22,895 nucleotides of DNA from Donghicola sp036139795 (GCA_036139795.1 JAYZYX010000181.1:1-22895); one strand, 5' to 3'. Shown: positions 1 through 6,954, counted from the stretch's first letter. Notes: generated by a model not told the origin, from the letters alone. Translations and numbers: made by a program.

Positions 1-1
1 C

Positions 2-214
2 GGTACCGCCACCGTACATGGGGTTGAGCGTCTGAAAGGTGCGCCGGTGATGGCCACTGACCTGCGGGCCTCGGTTTCGCTGATTCTTGCCGGTCTGGCC
101 GCCAAAGGGGAAACCCGCGTGAACCGCGTCTACCATCTGGACCGCGGATATGAGAGCGTCGAAACCAAACTTGGTGCATGTGGTGCCAAGATCGAAAGGG
201 TGAAAGAACAGTGA
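2..214 (+). CDS. murA: UDP-N-acetylglucosamine 1-carboxyvinyltransferase (MurA), C-terminal end only
   Basis: Only the last 70 codons are present; the gene enters from the left edge. MurA transfers enolpyruvate from phosphoenolpyruvate to UDP-GlcNAc, the first committed cytoplasmic step of peptidoglycan synthesis. The visible part has the family's C-terminal signature: a VHG-ERLKGAPVMATDLRASVSL-like stretch at the start, where the arginine of DLRAS is a conserved active-site residue, then a DRGYE-type sequence near the end. The N-terminal active-site cysteine loop lies outside the window. The stop TGA (212-214) overlaps the GTG start of the next gene, so the two are probably translationally coupled. 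Family assignment is firm; nothing can be said about its promoter. Confidence 0.95.
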   Translation, partial: GTATVHGVERLKGAPVMATDLRASVSLILAGLAAKGETRVNRVYHLDRGYESVETKLGACGAKIERVKEQ

Positions 215-675
215 CCGAAGACGCACGTTTCGAAGATGCCAGCCCGAAGCCTCTGAACCTTGGGGCGATGGATGCCGAAGATCTGGCTGTGATCTCGGCT
301 CTTGCGCAGGATGCGGTGCTGCCGGTGTCAGAGTTGCGGTTCGAAAAGGGGGCAGGGCGCTTTGCCCTGTTGCTGAACCGTTTTCGTTGGGAGGATAAGA
401 CCGCCGCCCGTCCCGAACGTGTGCAATCGGTTCTGGTATTCGAGCATGTGCAGGGCGTTGCGTCCCAAGGGATTGACCGCAGTGACAAGGATCAGGTCCT
501 GTCGCTGCTGTCGGTCGAGTTTGCAGAAACCGACGCGCCAAGCGGCCACGTTGTTCTGAACTTTGCCGGTGATGGCGCCATGCGCCTGAGCGTTGAGGCG
601 ATTGAGGCGACATTGCGTGATGTGACGCGGCCCTACTATGCCCCTTCGGGCAAAGTGCCGGATCACGGTGCATGA
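211..675 (+). CDS. DUF2948 family protein
   Basis: A 154-residue protein of unknown function. I choose GTG at 211, which overlaps the murA stop (GTGA) and has a purine-rich site (GAAAGGG, 194-200) in front; an in-frame ATG at 178 lies inside murA and would add residues encoded by another gene. The sequence is acidic and soluble, with no signal peptide or membrane segment. It matches my memory of the DUF2948 family, which in Rhodobacterales sits between murA and hisD; I see no catalytic motif. The stop TGA (673-675) overlaps the next ATG, giving a murA-DUF2948-GNAT chain of overlapping genes. The family call rests on the short sequence around RFRWED and on gene context. Confidence 0.8.
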   Translation: MTEDARFEDASPKPLNLGAMDAEDLAVISALAQDAVLPVSELRFEKGAGRFALLLNRFRWEDKTAARPERVQSVLVFEHVQGVASQGIDRSDKDQVLSLLSVEFAETDAPSGHVVLNFAGDGAMRLSVEAIEATLRDVTRPYYAPSGKVPDHGA

Positions 676-1169
676 TCCGCCAGCTGGAGGTCTCCGAGGC
701 TCAGGCCCTATTTGACCTCTGGATCGAAGGGCTAGAGGCCTTTCCTTTCGCTTTTCTACGCTCGGCTGACGAAGGCCGAGCGCAAGACCCTTCGCGCTTT
801 GCAGAGGGGTTGGCCGCTGGCCAGTATTGGGGTGCTTTCGATCAGGATGAATTGGTCGGTTATGCATGTCTGCAAGGCTTCACCTTGGCGCGGCAAAAGC
901 ACCTGGCAGATTTCGGTCCCTTTTATGTCCGCTCAACCATGCAAGGGCGCGGCCTTGGGCGGGCCTTGTGCCGGGCGATGATCGATGATGCGCGTCAAAA
1001 GGGCTTTTTGCAGCTTGAACTGACGGTCTGGTCCGAGAACGCCACGGCCATACGACTGTATGAAAGCTTGGGGTTCCGGCGGTTCGGATGCCGTCCGCGC
1101 TCGGTCATCATTGACGGGCAGTCGTGCGACGATCTGCTGATGGCGCTGATGCTGGATCAGCAGACGTAG
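672..1169 (+). CDS. GNAT family N-acetyltransferase
   Basis: A 165-residue cytoplasmic protein predicted to move an acetyl group from acetyl-CoA to an unknown amine acceptor. The acetyl-CoA pyrophosphate-binding motif A is clear at residues 86-102 (QGRGLG at 91-96, the Q/R-x-x-G-x-G/A pattern), and motif B follows at about 123-135 (NATAIRLYESLGF). Its ATG overlaps the DUF2948 stop by 4 bases, so it is read in the same message. The substrate cannot be inferred. It lies between two genes (DUF2948 and hisD) that I remember as neighbours in related genomes, so it may be a lineage-specific insertion into the block. Confidence 0.88.
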   Translation: MIRQLEVSEAQALFDLWIEGLEAFPFAFLRSADEGRAQDPSRFAEGLAAGQYWGAFDQDELVGYACLQGFTLARQKHLADFGPFYVRSTMQGRGLGRALCRAMIDDARQKGFLQLELTVWSENATAIRLYESLGFRRFGCRPRSVIIDGQSCDDLLMALMLDQQT

Positions 1170-1230
1170 TTCTTGAGGACCGCGCCCCTGCGGTCTATGT
1201 CTGCGCCCAGAGTTAAAGGAGCCGCAGTCC

Positions 1231-2532
1231 ATGCCCGTTTTCCTGTCCACCCGTGACGCCGATTTCGAAGACCAGTTCACCGCGCTGCTTGGTGCCAAGC
1301 GTGAGGACAGCCCCGATGTGGATCATATCGTGGCCGAGATCATCGCGGATGTGCGGGCGCGGGGCGATGAGGCGTTGTTGGACTACACCGCCAAGTTCGA
1401 CCGCATGGACCTGAGCGCCGATCAACTGGCCTTCACGGCTGAGGAGATCGACGCACTGATCGCGCAGGTCTCGGATGAGGAACGCGCCGCGCTGGAAGTC
1501 GCCGCAGCCCGTATCCGCGCCTATCACGAACGTCAGATGCCCGAAGATCAGCGCTGGGTCGATGACAGCGGGGCAGAGCTTGGCTGGCGCTGGACGCCTG
1601 TCTCGGCGGCGGGTCTTTATGTGCCCGGAGGCCTGGCGTCCTATCCTAGCAGCGTTCTGATGAATGCGATTCCAGCCAAGGTGGCTGGAGTGGGCCGTCT
1701 GGCGATCACCGTGCCGACCCCTGATGGTGTTGCGAACCCGCTGGTGCTGCTGGCGGCCCGTCTGGCTGGCGTGGATGAGATCTACCGCATCGGCGGTGCG
1801 CAGGCCGTGGCCGCGCTGGCATATGGCACGGAAACCGTGCGCCCCGTGGACAAGATCACCGGCCCCGGCAACGCCTTTGTGGCCGCTGCCAAGCGCCGTG
1901 TGTTCGGCAAGGTGGGCATCGATATGATCGCTGGCCCGTCCGAGATTCTGGTGATCGCCGATAAGGACAATGATGCGGACTGGATCGCCCTTGATCTGCT
2001 GTCGCAGGCGGAACACGATGAAAGCGCGCAGTCGATCCTGATCACGGACAGCGAAGAGTTTGCCAGCGACGTTGTCGCCGCCGTTGAAAAGCGGCTGGAA
2101 ACGCTGGAACGCCGCGCCATCGCGGGGGCAAGCTGGCGTGATTTCGGCGCGGTGGTGTTGGTTGAGGATATGGATCAGGCGGCCGCTCTGTCGGACCGTA
2201 TCGCGCCGGAACACCTTGAACTGTGCGTCTCCGACCCTGACGCCCTGTCGGAAAAGATCACCCACGCGGGCGCGATCTTCCTTGGCGCTTGGACCCCTGA
2301 GGCGATTGGGGATTACGTTGGCGGTCCGAACCACGTGCTGCCCACTGCGCGTTCTGCCCGTTTCAGCTCTGGCCTGTCGGTGATGGATTTCGTCAAGCGG
2401 ACCACGCTGGCCAAGATGACTCCGGCGGCGTTGCGTGCCATTGGCCCCTCGGCCGAGGTGCTGGCCAAGAGCGAAAGCCTTGAGGCGCACGGGCTGTCCG
2501 TGACCGCCCGTCTGCAAAAGCTGAATGACTAA
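1231..2532 (+). CDS. hisD: Histidinol dehydrogenase
   Basis: A 433-residue enzyme, the normal family length. It catalyses the last two steps of histidine synthesis, the NAD-dependent four-electron oxidation of L-histidinol to L-histidine, as a zinc-dependent cytoplasmic dimer. Visible signatures are GPGN at 211-214, IAGPSEILVIAD at 233-244, a zinc-ligand region with Q259 and H262, and the catalytic pair E327-H328 in IAPEHLEL. D361 and a histidine near residue 420 fit the remaining zinc ligands. A strong ribosome site AAAGGAG (1215-1221) precedes ATG 1231. No other his gene is nearby, which is normal for this location in Rhodobacterales. The family call is secure. Confidence 0.97.
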   Translation: MPVFLSTRDADFEDQFTALLGAKREDSPDVDHIVAEIIADVRARGDEALLDYTAKFDRMDLSADQLAFTAEEIDALIAQVSDEERAALEVAAARIRAYHERQMPEDQRWVDDSGAELGWRWTPVSAAGLYVPGGLASYPSSVLMNAIPAKVAGVGRLAITVPTPDGVANPLVLLAARLAGVDEIYRIGGAQAVAALAYGTETVRPVDKITGPGNAFVAAAKRRVFGKVGIDMIAGPSEILVIADKDNDADWIALDLLSQAEHDESAQSILITDSEEFASDVVAAVEKRLETLERRAIAGASWRDFGAVVLVEDMDQAAALSDRIAPEHLELCVSDPDALSEKITHAGAIFLGAWTPEAIGDYVGGPNHVLPTARSARFSSGLSVMDFVKRTTLAKMTPAALRAIGPSAEVLAKSESLEAHGLSVTARLQKLND

Positions 2533-2544
2533 GGGGTAGGGACC

Positions 2545-2958
2545 ATGACGGCGACCATCTATCACAATCCCCGTTGCAGCAAATCCCGCAACGCGCTGAC
2601 GATCCTGAAGGCAGCGGGCGAAGAGCCGAAGGTGGTCGAATACCTGAAAACCGGCTGGACCCGCGACACGCTGGTGACTTTGTTTACCGATGCGGGCATC
2701 AGTCCCCGTCAGGCCATGCGCAAGACCGAGGCGAAAGAATTGGGACTGCTTGGCGATGATGTCAGCACCAACGACATTCTTCAGGCGATGATTGAAAACC
2801 CCGTGCTGGTGGAACGCCCCATCGTGCAGACCCCCAAAGGCACCGCGATTTGCCGCCCTATGTCGAATCTGCTGCCCCTGCTGGCGCAGCCGCCGGCGGG
2901 ACCGGTGCTGGACGCCAAAGGCAATGTGCTGGTGGATGAAGAAGGCAACGCCCTGTGA
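2545..2958 (+). CDS. arsC: Glutaredoxin-dependent arsenate reductase (ArsC family)
   Basis: A 137-residue thioredoxin-fold protein. ArsC reduces arsenate to arsenite using glutathione and glutaredoxin. The catalytic cysteine is C11 in HNPRCSKSRN, equivalent to Cys12 of the plasmid R773 enzyme. The three arginines that bind the arsenate oxyanion in that enzyme have counterparts at R59, R91 and R104. The start at 2545 follows a GGGGTAGGG ribosome site 12 bases after hisD, so it may be read with hisD. It overlaps arsH by 4 bases (GTGA), supporting an arsenic role over the related YffB/Spx group. No arsenite pump (ArsB/Acr3) or ArsR repressor is in the window. Confidence 0.9.
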   Translation: MTATIYHNPRCSKSRNALTILKAAGEEPKVVEYLKTGWTRDTLVTLFTDAGISPRQAMRKTEAKELGLLGDDVSTNDILQAMIENPVLVERPIVQTPKGTAICRPMSNLLPLLAQPPAGPVLDAKGNVLVDEEGNAL

Positions 2959-3665
2959 CCGATACACCCAATATCGACGACGCACAGTTTCAGGACTTTG
3001 ACCCCAAGCGCCTGTTCAGCGCGGAGCGCAGCACACATGCGCCGCGTATCCTGATGCTGTATGGATCGCTGCGCGAACGGTCTTTTTCCCGCCTGCTGGC
3101 TGAAGAGGCAGGCCGAGTGCTGACCCGCCTTGGGGCCGAGGTGCGGTTCTATGATCCCAAAGACCTGCCACTGCCCGATGGTGCCGACGCCAGCCACCCC
3201 AAGGTGGCCGAGCTGCGCGAGCTGGCCCAATGGGCCGAAGGTATGGTCTGGTCCAGCCCCGAACGGCACGGCAACATGACCGCTGTGATGAAGGCGCAGA
3301 TTGACTGGATTCCCCTGTCGCTTGGCGGGGTGCGCCCGACCCAAGGCAAAACCTTGGCCTTGATGCAAGTGTGCGGCGGCAGCCAAAGCTTTAACACCGT
3401 GAACCAGATGCGCACTTTGGGGCGGTGGATGCGGATGCTGACCATCCCGAACCAGAGCAGCGTGGCCAAGGCATTTAACGAGTTTGATGCGGCAGGCCGG
3501 ATGCTGCCCTCGCCCTATTACAACCGTATGGTCGATGTGATGGAAGAGCTGGTCAAGTTCACTTGGCTGACCCGCGATTTGAACGAATACCTGCTGGATC
3601 GCTACAGCGAGCGGGTGGAATCAGCTGAAGAGCTGTCTAAAAGGGTGAACCAGAAGTCCCTTTGA
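2955..3665 (+). CDS. arsH: Arsenical resistance protein ArsH (NADPH-dependent FMN reductase)
   Basis: A 236-residue flavodoxin-like protein starting at GTG 2955, inside the arsC stop. ArsH is an NADPH:FMN oxidoreductase that in characterised bacteria oxidises trivalent methylated or aromatic arsenicals to less toxic pentavalent forms. The FMN phosphate-binding loop GSLRERSFS is at residues 37-45, and the conserved SPERHGNMT segment, distinctive of ArsH within the NADPH-dependent FMN reductase family, is at 101-109. The N-terminal extension of about 30 residues before the core is also typical. An arsenate reductase with ArsH but no visible efflux gene suggests the pump is elsewhere or that the main target is organoarsenicals; that part is inference. 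Confidence 0.93.
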   Translation: MTDTPNIDDAQFQDFDPKRLFSAERSTHAPRILMLYGSLRERSFSRLLAEEAGRVLTRLGAEVRFYDPKDLPLPDGADASHPKVAELRELAQWAEGMVWSSPERHGNMTAVMKAQIDWIPLSLGGVRPTQGKTLALMQVCGGSQSFNTVNQMRTLGRWMRMLTIPNQSSVAKAFNEFDAAGRMLPSPYYNRMVDVMEELVKFTWLTRDLNEYLLDRYSERVESAEELSKRVNQKSL

Positions 3666-3741
3666 CGTGGCATTCCGCTTGCGCCGCCTGCGGGCGTCGA
3701 TAAAGTCGGGGGCGTATATGGAACAACCCCCTCAGTAAGCC

Positions 3742-4221
3742 ATGTCTCGTATTTGTAATATTGCTCTGGACGACAGCAATCTGCCGCCGCCCACCCCCGA
3801 AATCGAACAAGAGCGTCGCGTCGCGATGTTCGATCTTCTTGAAGATAACAGCTTCGTGCTGCCCGTGCGTGATGATCGTGTCGTGCCCGATGGCCCGTAT
3901 AGCGTGGATCTGGCGATCCGCGATAAACGTCTGGTTTTCGATATCAGCACCGAAAGCGGCGAGAAGGCGGCAGAATTCCACCTTTCGCTCGGGCCGTTTC
4001 GGCAAGTGGTCAAAGACTACTTCCAGATTTGTGCCAGCTATTTCGACGCTGTGAAAAAGATGCCCCCCAGCCAGATCGAAGCAATCGATATGGCCCGTCG
4101 CGGTATCCACAACGAAGGCGCCCGCATCTTGCAGGAACGCCTTGAAGGCAAGGCCGAGGTCGATATCGACACTGCGCGCCGTCTGTTCACCCTGATCTGC
4201 GTATTGCACTTCGGGGGCTGA
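3742..4221 (+). CDS. UPF0262 family protein
   Basis: A 159-residue soluble protein of the uncharacterised UPF0262 family, recognised by its N-terminal sequence (ICNIALDDSNLPPPTPEIEQERR) and the central segment around FHLSLGPFRQVVKDYF. The family is essentially alphaproteobacterial, and its gene sits next to a low-molecular-weight phosphatase gene, as here. No catalytic motif, signal peptide or membrane segment is visible. The ATG at 3742 has only a weak ribosome site. The gene lies 76 bases after arsH and 3 bases before the phosphatase gene, so it is the first gene of a short UPF0262-phosphatase-NTF2-GNAT operon. Function unknown. Confidence 0.88.
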   Translation: MSRICNIALDDSNLPPPTPEIEQERRVAMFDLLEDNSFVLPVRDDRVVPDGPYSVDLAIRDKRLVFDISTESGEKAAEFHLSLGPFRQVVKDYFQICASYFDAVKKMPPSQIEAIDMARRGIHNEGARILQERLEGKAEVDIDTARRLFTLICVLHFGG

Positions 4222-4224
4222 TAG

Positions 4225-4689
4225 GTGACGCGGGAACTTCCTCAATCAATCCTGTTTTGTTGTGATCATAACGCAGTCCGCTCGCCCATGGCGGAAGGAC
4301 TGATGAAGAAGTTCTATGGCACGGATGTCTACGTGCAGTCTGTCGGTGTCAAAAATGATATGGAGATCGACGGATTTACCGTCGCGGTCTGCAAAGAGTT
4401 GGGCGTCGAACTGGAGCGTCACCGTGCGCGCAGTTTCGACCAGATGGAAGAGTGGGGGGATGATCTGTCGTCGTTCGATCTGATCGTCGCCCTCTCGCCC
4501 GCTAGCCAGCGCCGTGCGTTGGAGCTTACGCGGTATTTCCACCTCGATGTCGAATATTGGCCGATTTTGGACCCTACCGGACTAGGCGAAACCCGTGAGG
4601 CCAAGTTAGCCCAATTCAGGGCGGCGCGCGAACAGATCATCGAGCGCCTGAAAGAGAATTTTGGCGAACCGATTGGCGAGGAGACTTGA
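4225..4689 (+). CDS. Low-molecular-weight protein-tyrosine-phosphatase family protein
   Basis: A 154-residue cytoplasmic protein starting at GTG 4225, three bases after the UPF0262 stop. The phosphate-binding loop C-x5-R-S is at C13-R19-S20 (CDHNAVRSPMAEG), followed by a late DPTG segment that supplies the general-acid aspartate, so it should hydrolyse phosphotyrosine-like substrates. The loop differs from the common C-x-G-N-x-C-R-S form: the glycine and second cysteine are replaced (H15, V18), and an extra cysteine (C12) precedes the nucleophile. ArsC-type arsenate reductases of the thioredoxin class share this fold, but the three redox cysteines of that class are not evident. Natural substrate unknown. 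Confidence 0.85.
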   Translation: MTRELPQSILFCCDHNAVRSPMAEGLMKKFYGTDVYVQSVGVKNDMEIDGFTVAVCKELGVELERHRARSFDQMEEWGDDLSSFDLIVALSPASQRRALELTRYFHLDVEYWPILDPTGLGETREAKLAQFRAAREQIIERLKENFGEPIGEET

Positions 4690-4690
4690 T

Positions 4691-5092
4691 ATGAGCGCAC
4701 GGGACACGATCGAGACCTATTTCACAGCGTTCAACGCCGGTGAAACCGACAAGATGCTGGACTGTCTGGCCGATGACATTGCCCATCATGTGAATGAGGG
4801 GCAGGTTCGTGAGGGCAAGGAAAAGTTCGCCGCCTTCAACGACCACATGACCCGCTGCTACAAGGAAGAGCTGACCGATATGGTCATCTTCGTGAACGAG
4901 GACGGCACCCGCGCCGCGGCCGAGTTCATCGTGAACGGTACCTATCTGGCGACCGATGAAGGTCTGCCCGAGGCGAAAGGTCAGACTTATCGCCTGCCGG
5001 CGGGCTCGTTCTTTAGCCTGCGCGACGGGAAGATCACCCGCGTGGTTACCTATTACAACCTTGCTGACTGGATCCGTCAGGTCTCGGCATGA
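4691..5092 (+). CDS. NTF2-like / ketosteroid isomerase-related protein
   Basis: A 133-residue single-domain protein of the SnoaL/NTF2-like fold, closest in my memory to the ketosteroid isomerase-related group. I start it at ATG 4691, preceded by GCGAGGAG (4676-4683); an upstream in-frame ATG at 4661 lies inside the phosphatase gene. Features of the fold are an opening helix (DTIETYFTAFNAGETDKMLDCL), the DDIAHHVN strand and a closing FFSLRDGKITRVVTYYN hairpin. It begins one base after the phosphatase stop and its TGA overlaps the next gene's ATG, so it forms a unit with the following GNAT protein. The ligand or reaction is unknown; these proteins range from enzymes to small-molecule binders. 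Confidence 0.82.
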   Translation: MSARDTIETYFTAFNAGETDKMLDCLADDIAHHVNEGQVREGKEKFAAFNDHMTRCYKEELTDMVIFVNEDGTRAAAEFIVNGTYLATDEGLPEAKGQTYRLPAGSFFSLRDGKITRVVTYYNLADWIRQVSA

Positions 5093-5676
5093 GCCTGAGG
5101 GTCGAGACGCTGCGCGGTGCCGCATTGGATGCGGCGCTGGATGATGTGGCGCGTCTGCGGATCGCCGTGTTCCGCGCGTGGCCTTATCTCTACGATGGTG
5201 ATCTGGAATATGAGCGCGGCTATATGCAGGTCTACCGCAACAGTGACCGCACCGTTCTGGTCGGCGCTTTCGACGGGGATCGTCTGGTAGGCGCGGCCAC
5301 CGGTACGCCCATGACCGATCACGCACAGGACTTTGCAAGCGCCTTTGAGGGCAGCGGTTATGATCTGGGCGACATCTTCTACTGCGCCGAATCTGTTCTG
5401 CTGCCCAAATATCGCGGGCAGGGTGCGGGGCATCGGTTCTTTGATCTGCGCGAAGAGCATGCCCGCGCCTTGGGGGCCAAATATACGGCCTTTTGCGGCG
5501 TGCAGCGCCCCTTGGATCATCCCATGCGCCCTGCGGATTATGCCCCGCTGGACCCGTTCTGGCGTAAGCGCGGCTATCAGCCGTTAGAGGGTGTGGTTGC
5601 CAAGTTCCGCTGGAAGGATCTGGGCGATGAGGCCCAAACAGAAAAGCCCCTGCAGTTTTGGCTGCGGGAGCTTTGA
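5089..5676 (+). CDS. GNAT family N-acetyltransferase
   Basis: A 195-residue protein with the acetyl-CoA binding motif at 103-117 (YRGQGAG at 108-114, the R-G-x-G-x-G/A loop). The start overlaps the preceding NTF2-like stop by 4 bases (ATGA). The central ESVLLPKYRGQGAGHRFF stretch and the conserved FWRKRGY near residue 157 are typical of GNATs; the substrate cannot be inferred. The consistent pairing with the NTF2-like gene suggests a shared small-molecule pathway. A long hairpin overlaps the last codons and stop, consistent with transcription ending here. Confidence 0.85.
   Translation: MSLRVETLRGAALDAALDDVARLRIAVFRAWPYLYDGDLEYERGYMQVYRNSDRTVLVGAFDGDRLVGAATGTPMTDHAQDFASAFEGSGYDLGDIFYCAESVLLPKYRGQGAGHRFFDLREEHARALGAKYTAFCGVQRPLDHPMRPADYAPLDPFWRKRGYQPLEGVVAKFRWKDLGDEAQTEKPLQFWLREL
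5643..5674 (+). terminator. Possible terminator hairpin at the end of the GNAT gene
   Basis: The arms AAAGCCCCTGCAG (5643-5655) and CTGCGGGAGCTTT (5662-5674) pair over 13 positions with one mismatch and one G-T wobble, around a 6-base loop. The structure runs into the stop codon of the GNAT gene. It is not followed by a clear run of T, so it may end transcription weakly or only protect the 3' end. Confidence 0.35.
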
Positions 5677-5957
5677 AAACTCGGGAATAGGTGAGGGGGC
5701 CAGGGGTTGGGGGATAGGTGAAACGTGCCGCGCGGGCCACTCGTACGACCGACCATGAAACTCATTACGCCCACTGGTAAAAAACCGCAAAGAACGCTTC
5801 ATACGCTGTGGACGGGGATAGACGGTCACTCGAGAAAATATACTTCCGACCAGTGGCGCCGCTGGCGCCCCTCGGTTCAAGCACTGCCTGAACACCTTTT
5901 TTGTAGCTTTTAATTTGCAGAAATGCTCGTTCGCAATGGTGCAGAATCTGTCGGCAT

Positions 5958-5988
5958 TTGGTGGGGTCGGGTGTCGTTTGGATATAAT
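5958..5988 (+). promoter_or_regulatory. Probable promoter of the carbon-nitrogen hydrolase gene
   Basis: A perfect -10 hexamer TATAAT lies at 5983-5988. The best -35 candidate is TTGGTG at 5958-5963, with a long 19-base spacer. The predicted start of transcription would be near 5995, about 55 bases before the ATG at 6050. The inverted repeat at 5993-6008 would sit over this start, where a repressor would act. Confidence 0.5.
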
Positions 5989-5992
5989 ATGT

Positions 5993-6008
5993 AAACTAGT
6001 CTTAGTTT
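5993..6008. promoter_or_regulatory. Operator-like inverted repeat AAACTA-N4-TAGTTT
   Basis: A perfect 6-bp inverted repeat (AAACTA 5993-5998, TAGTTT 6003-6008) with a 4-base spacer lies just downstream of the TATAAT box. The left edge, ATGTAAACT (5989-5997), is identical to half of the palindrome found in front of the dehydrogenase gene at 9824-9839. Position and symmetry suggest a repressor site; the regulator is unknown. Confidence 0.4.
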
Positions 6009-6049
6009 TTAACTGCCCTAAGGGACCGTAAAAACCGAAAGGATGTACG

Positions 6050-6928
6050 ATGAAAGTCGCAGCCGCAGCATACCCGATCGATTGGCACGAATCGTGGGCC
6101 AGCTATGCCGACAAGATTCGGCGCTGGGTCTATGAGGCCGCAGAGAACGGCGCACAGATGATGGTTTTTCCCGAATATGGCGCGATGGAATTGGCCTCAT
6201 TGGCGGGGGCGGAACGGGCAGGGGATCTGGCCCAGTCGATCACCGCCGTGTCCGAGCGCGTGGCCGAGGCCGACGCACTGCACGCGGCCCTAGCGCAAGA
6301 AACCGGCACCTACATTCTAGCCGCCAGTGCGCCTGTTCCTGACGGGGACAAAGTGGTGAACCGTGCACGGTTCTTTAATCCCGCGGGCGATATGGTGTTT
6401 CAGGACAAGCAGATCATGACCCGGTTTGAGCGGGAAGATTGGGATATCGCAGGCGGCGGCCCGTTGAAGGTCTTTGATACGCCCTTTGGTAAAGTCGGTA
6501 TTCTGATCTGCTATGATTCGGAATTTCCCCTGCTTGGCCGCAGTTTGATTGAGGCTGGCGCCGAAATCATTCTTGTGCCTTCCGCAACCGAGGCGCTGGC
6601 CGGTTACACCCGCGTGCGCATCGGGGCTATGTCGCGCGCGCTAGAGGGGCAGTGTGTGACGGTCATGGCCTCAAACGTAGGAGAGGCCCCATGGTGTGAG
6701 GCCGTGGATGTGAATACCGGCATGGGGGGCATATTCTGTCCACCGGATAAGGGGTTTGCTGCCAATGGTGTGCTGGCCGAAGGGGTGATGAATACCCCCG
6801 GCTGGACCTATGCAGAGGTGGACGTCGAACAAATCCGACAGGTGCGTCTGGACGGCGGGGTTCTGAATGTGCTTCATTGGCAAGAGCAGCATCCTCGTGT
6901 GAACAGGGCAGAAATCTCATCTTTCTGA
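6050..6928 (+). CDS. Carbon-nitrogen hydrolase (nitrilase/amidase superfamily)
   Basis: A 292-residue cytoplasmic enzyme predicted to cleave a C-N bond in an amide, carbamoyl compound or nitrile. The catalytic triad is complete: E42 (VFPEYGAME), K120 (FQDKQIMTRFE) and nucleophile C154 (ILICYDSEFP). The C-Y-D-x-E-F context is typical of omega-amidase- or carbamoylase-like branches rather than true aromatic nitrilases, but the substrate cannot be fixed. ATG 6050 has a GAAAGGA ribosome site (6037-6043). The gene has its own promoter and a hairpin over its stop, so it is a single-gene unit inserted upstream of infA. Confidence 0.88.
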   Translation: MKVAAAAYPIDWHESWASYADKIRRWVYEAAENGAQMMVFPEYGAMELASLAGAERAGDLAQSITAVSERVAEADALHAALAQETGTYILAASAPVPDGDKVVNRARFFNPAGDMVFQDKQIMTRFEREDWDIAGGGPLKVFDTPFGKVGILICYDSEFPLLGRSLIEAGAEIILVPSATEALAGYTRVRIGAMSRALEGQCVTVMASNVGEAPWCEAVDVNTGMGGIFCPPDKGFAANGVLAEGVMNTPGWTYAEVDVEQIRQVRLDGGVLNVLHWQEQHPRVNRAEISSF

Positions 6929-6933
6929 GATTT
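6912..6933 (+). terminator. Perfect 8-bp hairpin across the hydrolase stop codon
   Basis: AAATCTCA (6912-6919) and TGAGATTT (6926-6933) form a perfect 8-bp stem with a 6-base loop, and the stop codon TGA is 6926-6928. There is no following T-run, and the stem is AT-rich, so it is a weak terminator at best. It lies directly upstream of the infA promoter and could insulate the two genes. Confidence 0.35.
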
Positions 6934-6945
6934 GCCTTGAAAATC

Positions 6946-6954
6946 TGCTATAAT
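6946..6954 (+). promoter_or_regulatory. Extended -10 promoter of the infA operon
   Basis: TGCTATAAT (6946-6954) matches the extended -10 motif TGnTATAAT exactly. There is no good -35 at 17 bases, which fits extended -10 promoters. Transcription would start near 6961, giving an infA leader of about 48 bases that contains a small GC-rich hairpin (CGCCC 6972-6976, GGGCG 6984-6988). Confidence 0.55.

Larger units (their letters stand above)
5677..6049. other. 373-bp gap without a convincing gene; ends in a promoter region
   Basis: This stretch is visibly richer in A and T than its neighbours, especially after 5890. It contains a short direct repeat ATAGGTGA (5687-5694 and 5714-5721, 27 bases apart) in a G-rich tract, an inverted repeat GGCGCC-GCT-GGCGCC-type block around 5854-5868, and a promoter with an inverted repeat near its right end (listed separately). 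One open frame exists on the + strand from ATG 5755 to 5913 (52 residues), but it has no ribosome site, uses AT-rich codons unlike the neighbours, and matches no family I know, so I do not call it a gene. Confidence 0.6.

Noticed and set aside
1178..1195. 6-bp hairpin GACCGC-N6-GCGGTC between the first GNAT gene and hisD
   Set aside because: No T-run after it and a short stem; too weak to call a terminator, and read-through into hisD is likely.
1213..2985. 590-residue open frame on the minus strand across hisD
   Set aside because: It is the GC-rich shadow of hisD and arsC; the + strand genes have full family signatures.
5687..5721. Direct repeat ATAGGTGA twice
   Set aside because: Only two short copies in a G-rich tract; no array or mobile-element ends.
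4637..5740. 367-residue minus-strand frame opposite the NTF2-like and GNAT genes
   Set aside because: Composition is rich in Arg, Pro and His, typical of an antisense shadow, with no domain.
5755..5913. Open frame of 52 residues on the + strand in the large intergenic gap
   Set aside because: No ribosome site, AT-rich codons unlike neighbouring genes, no recognisable family; part of a non-coding region.
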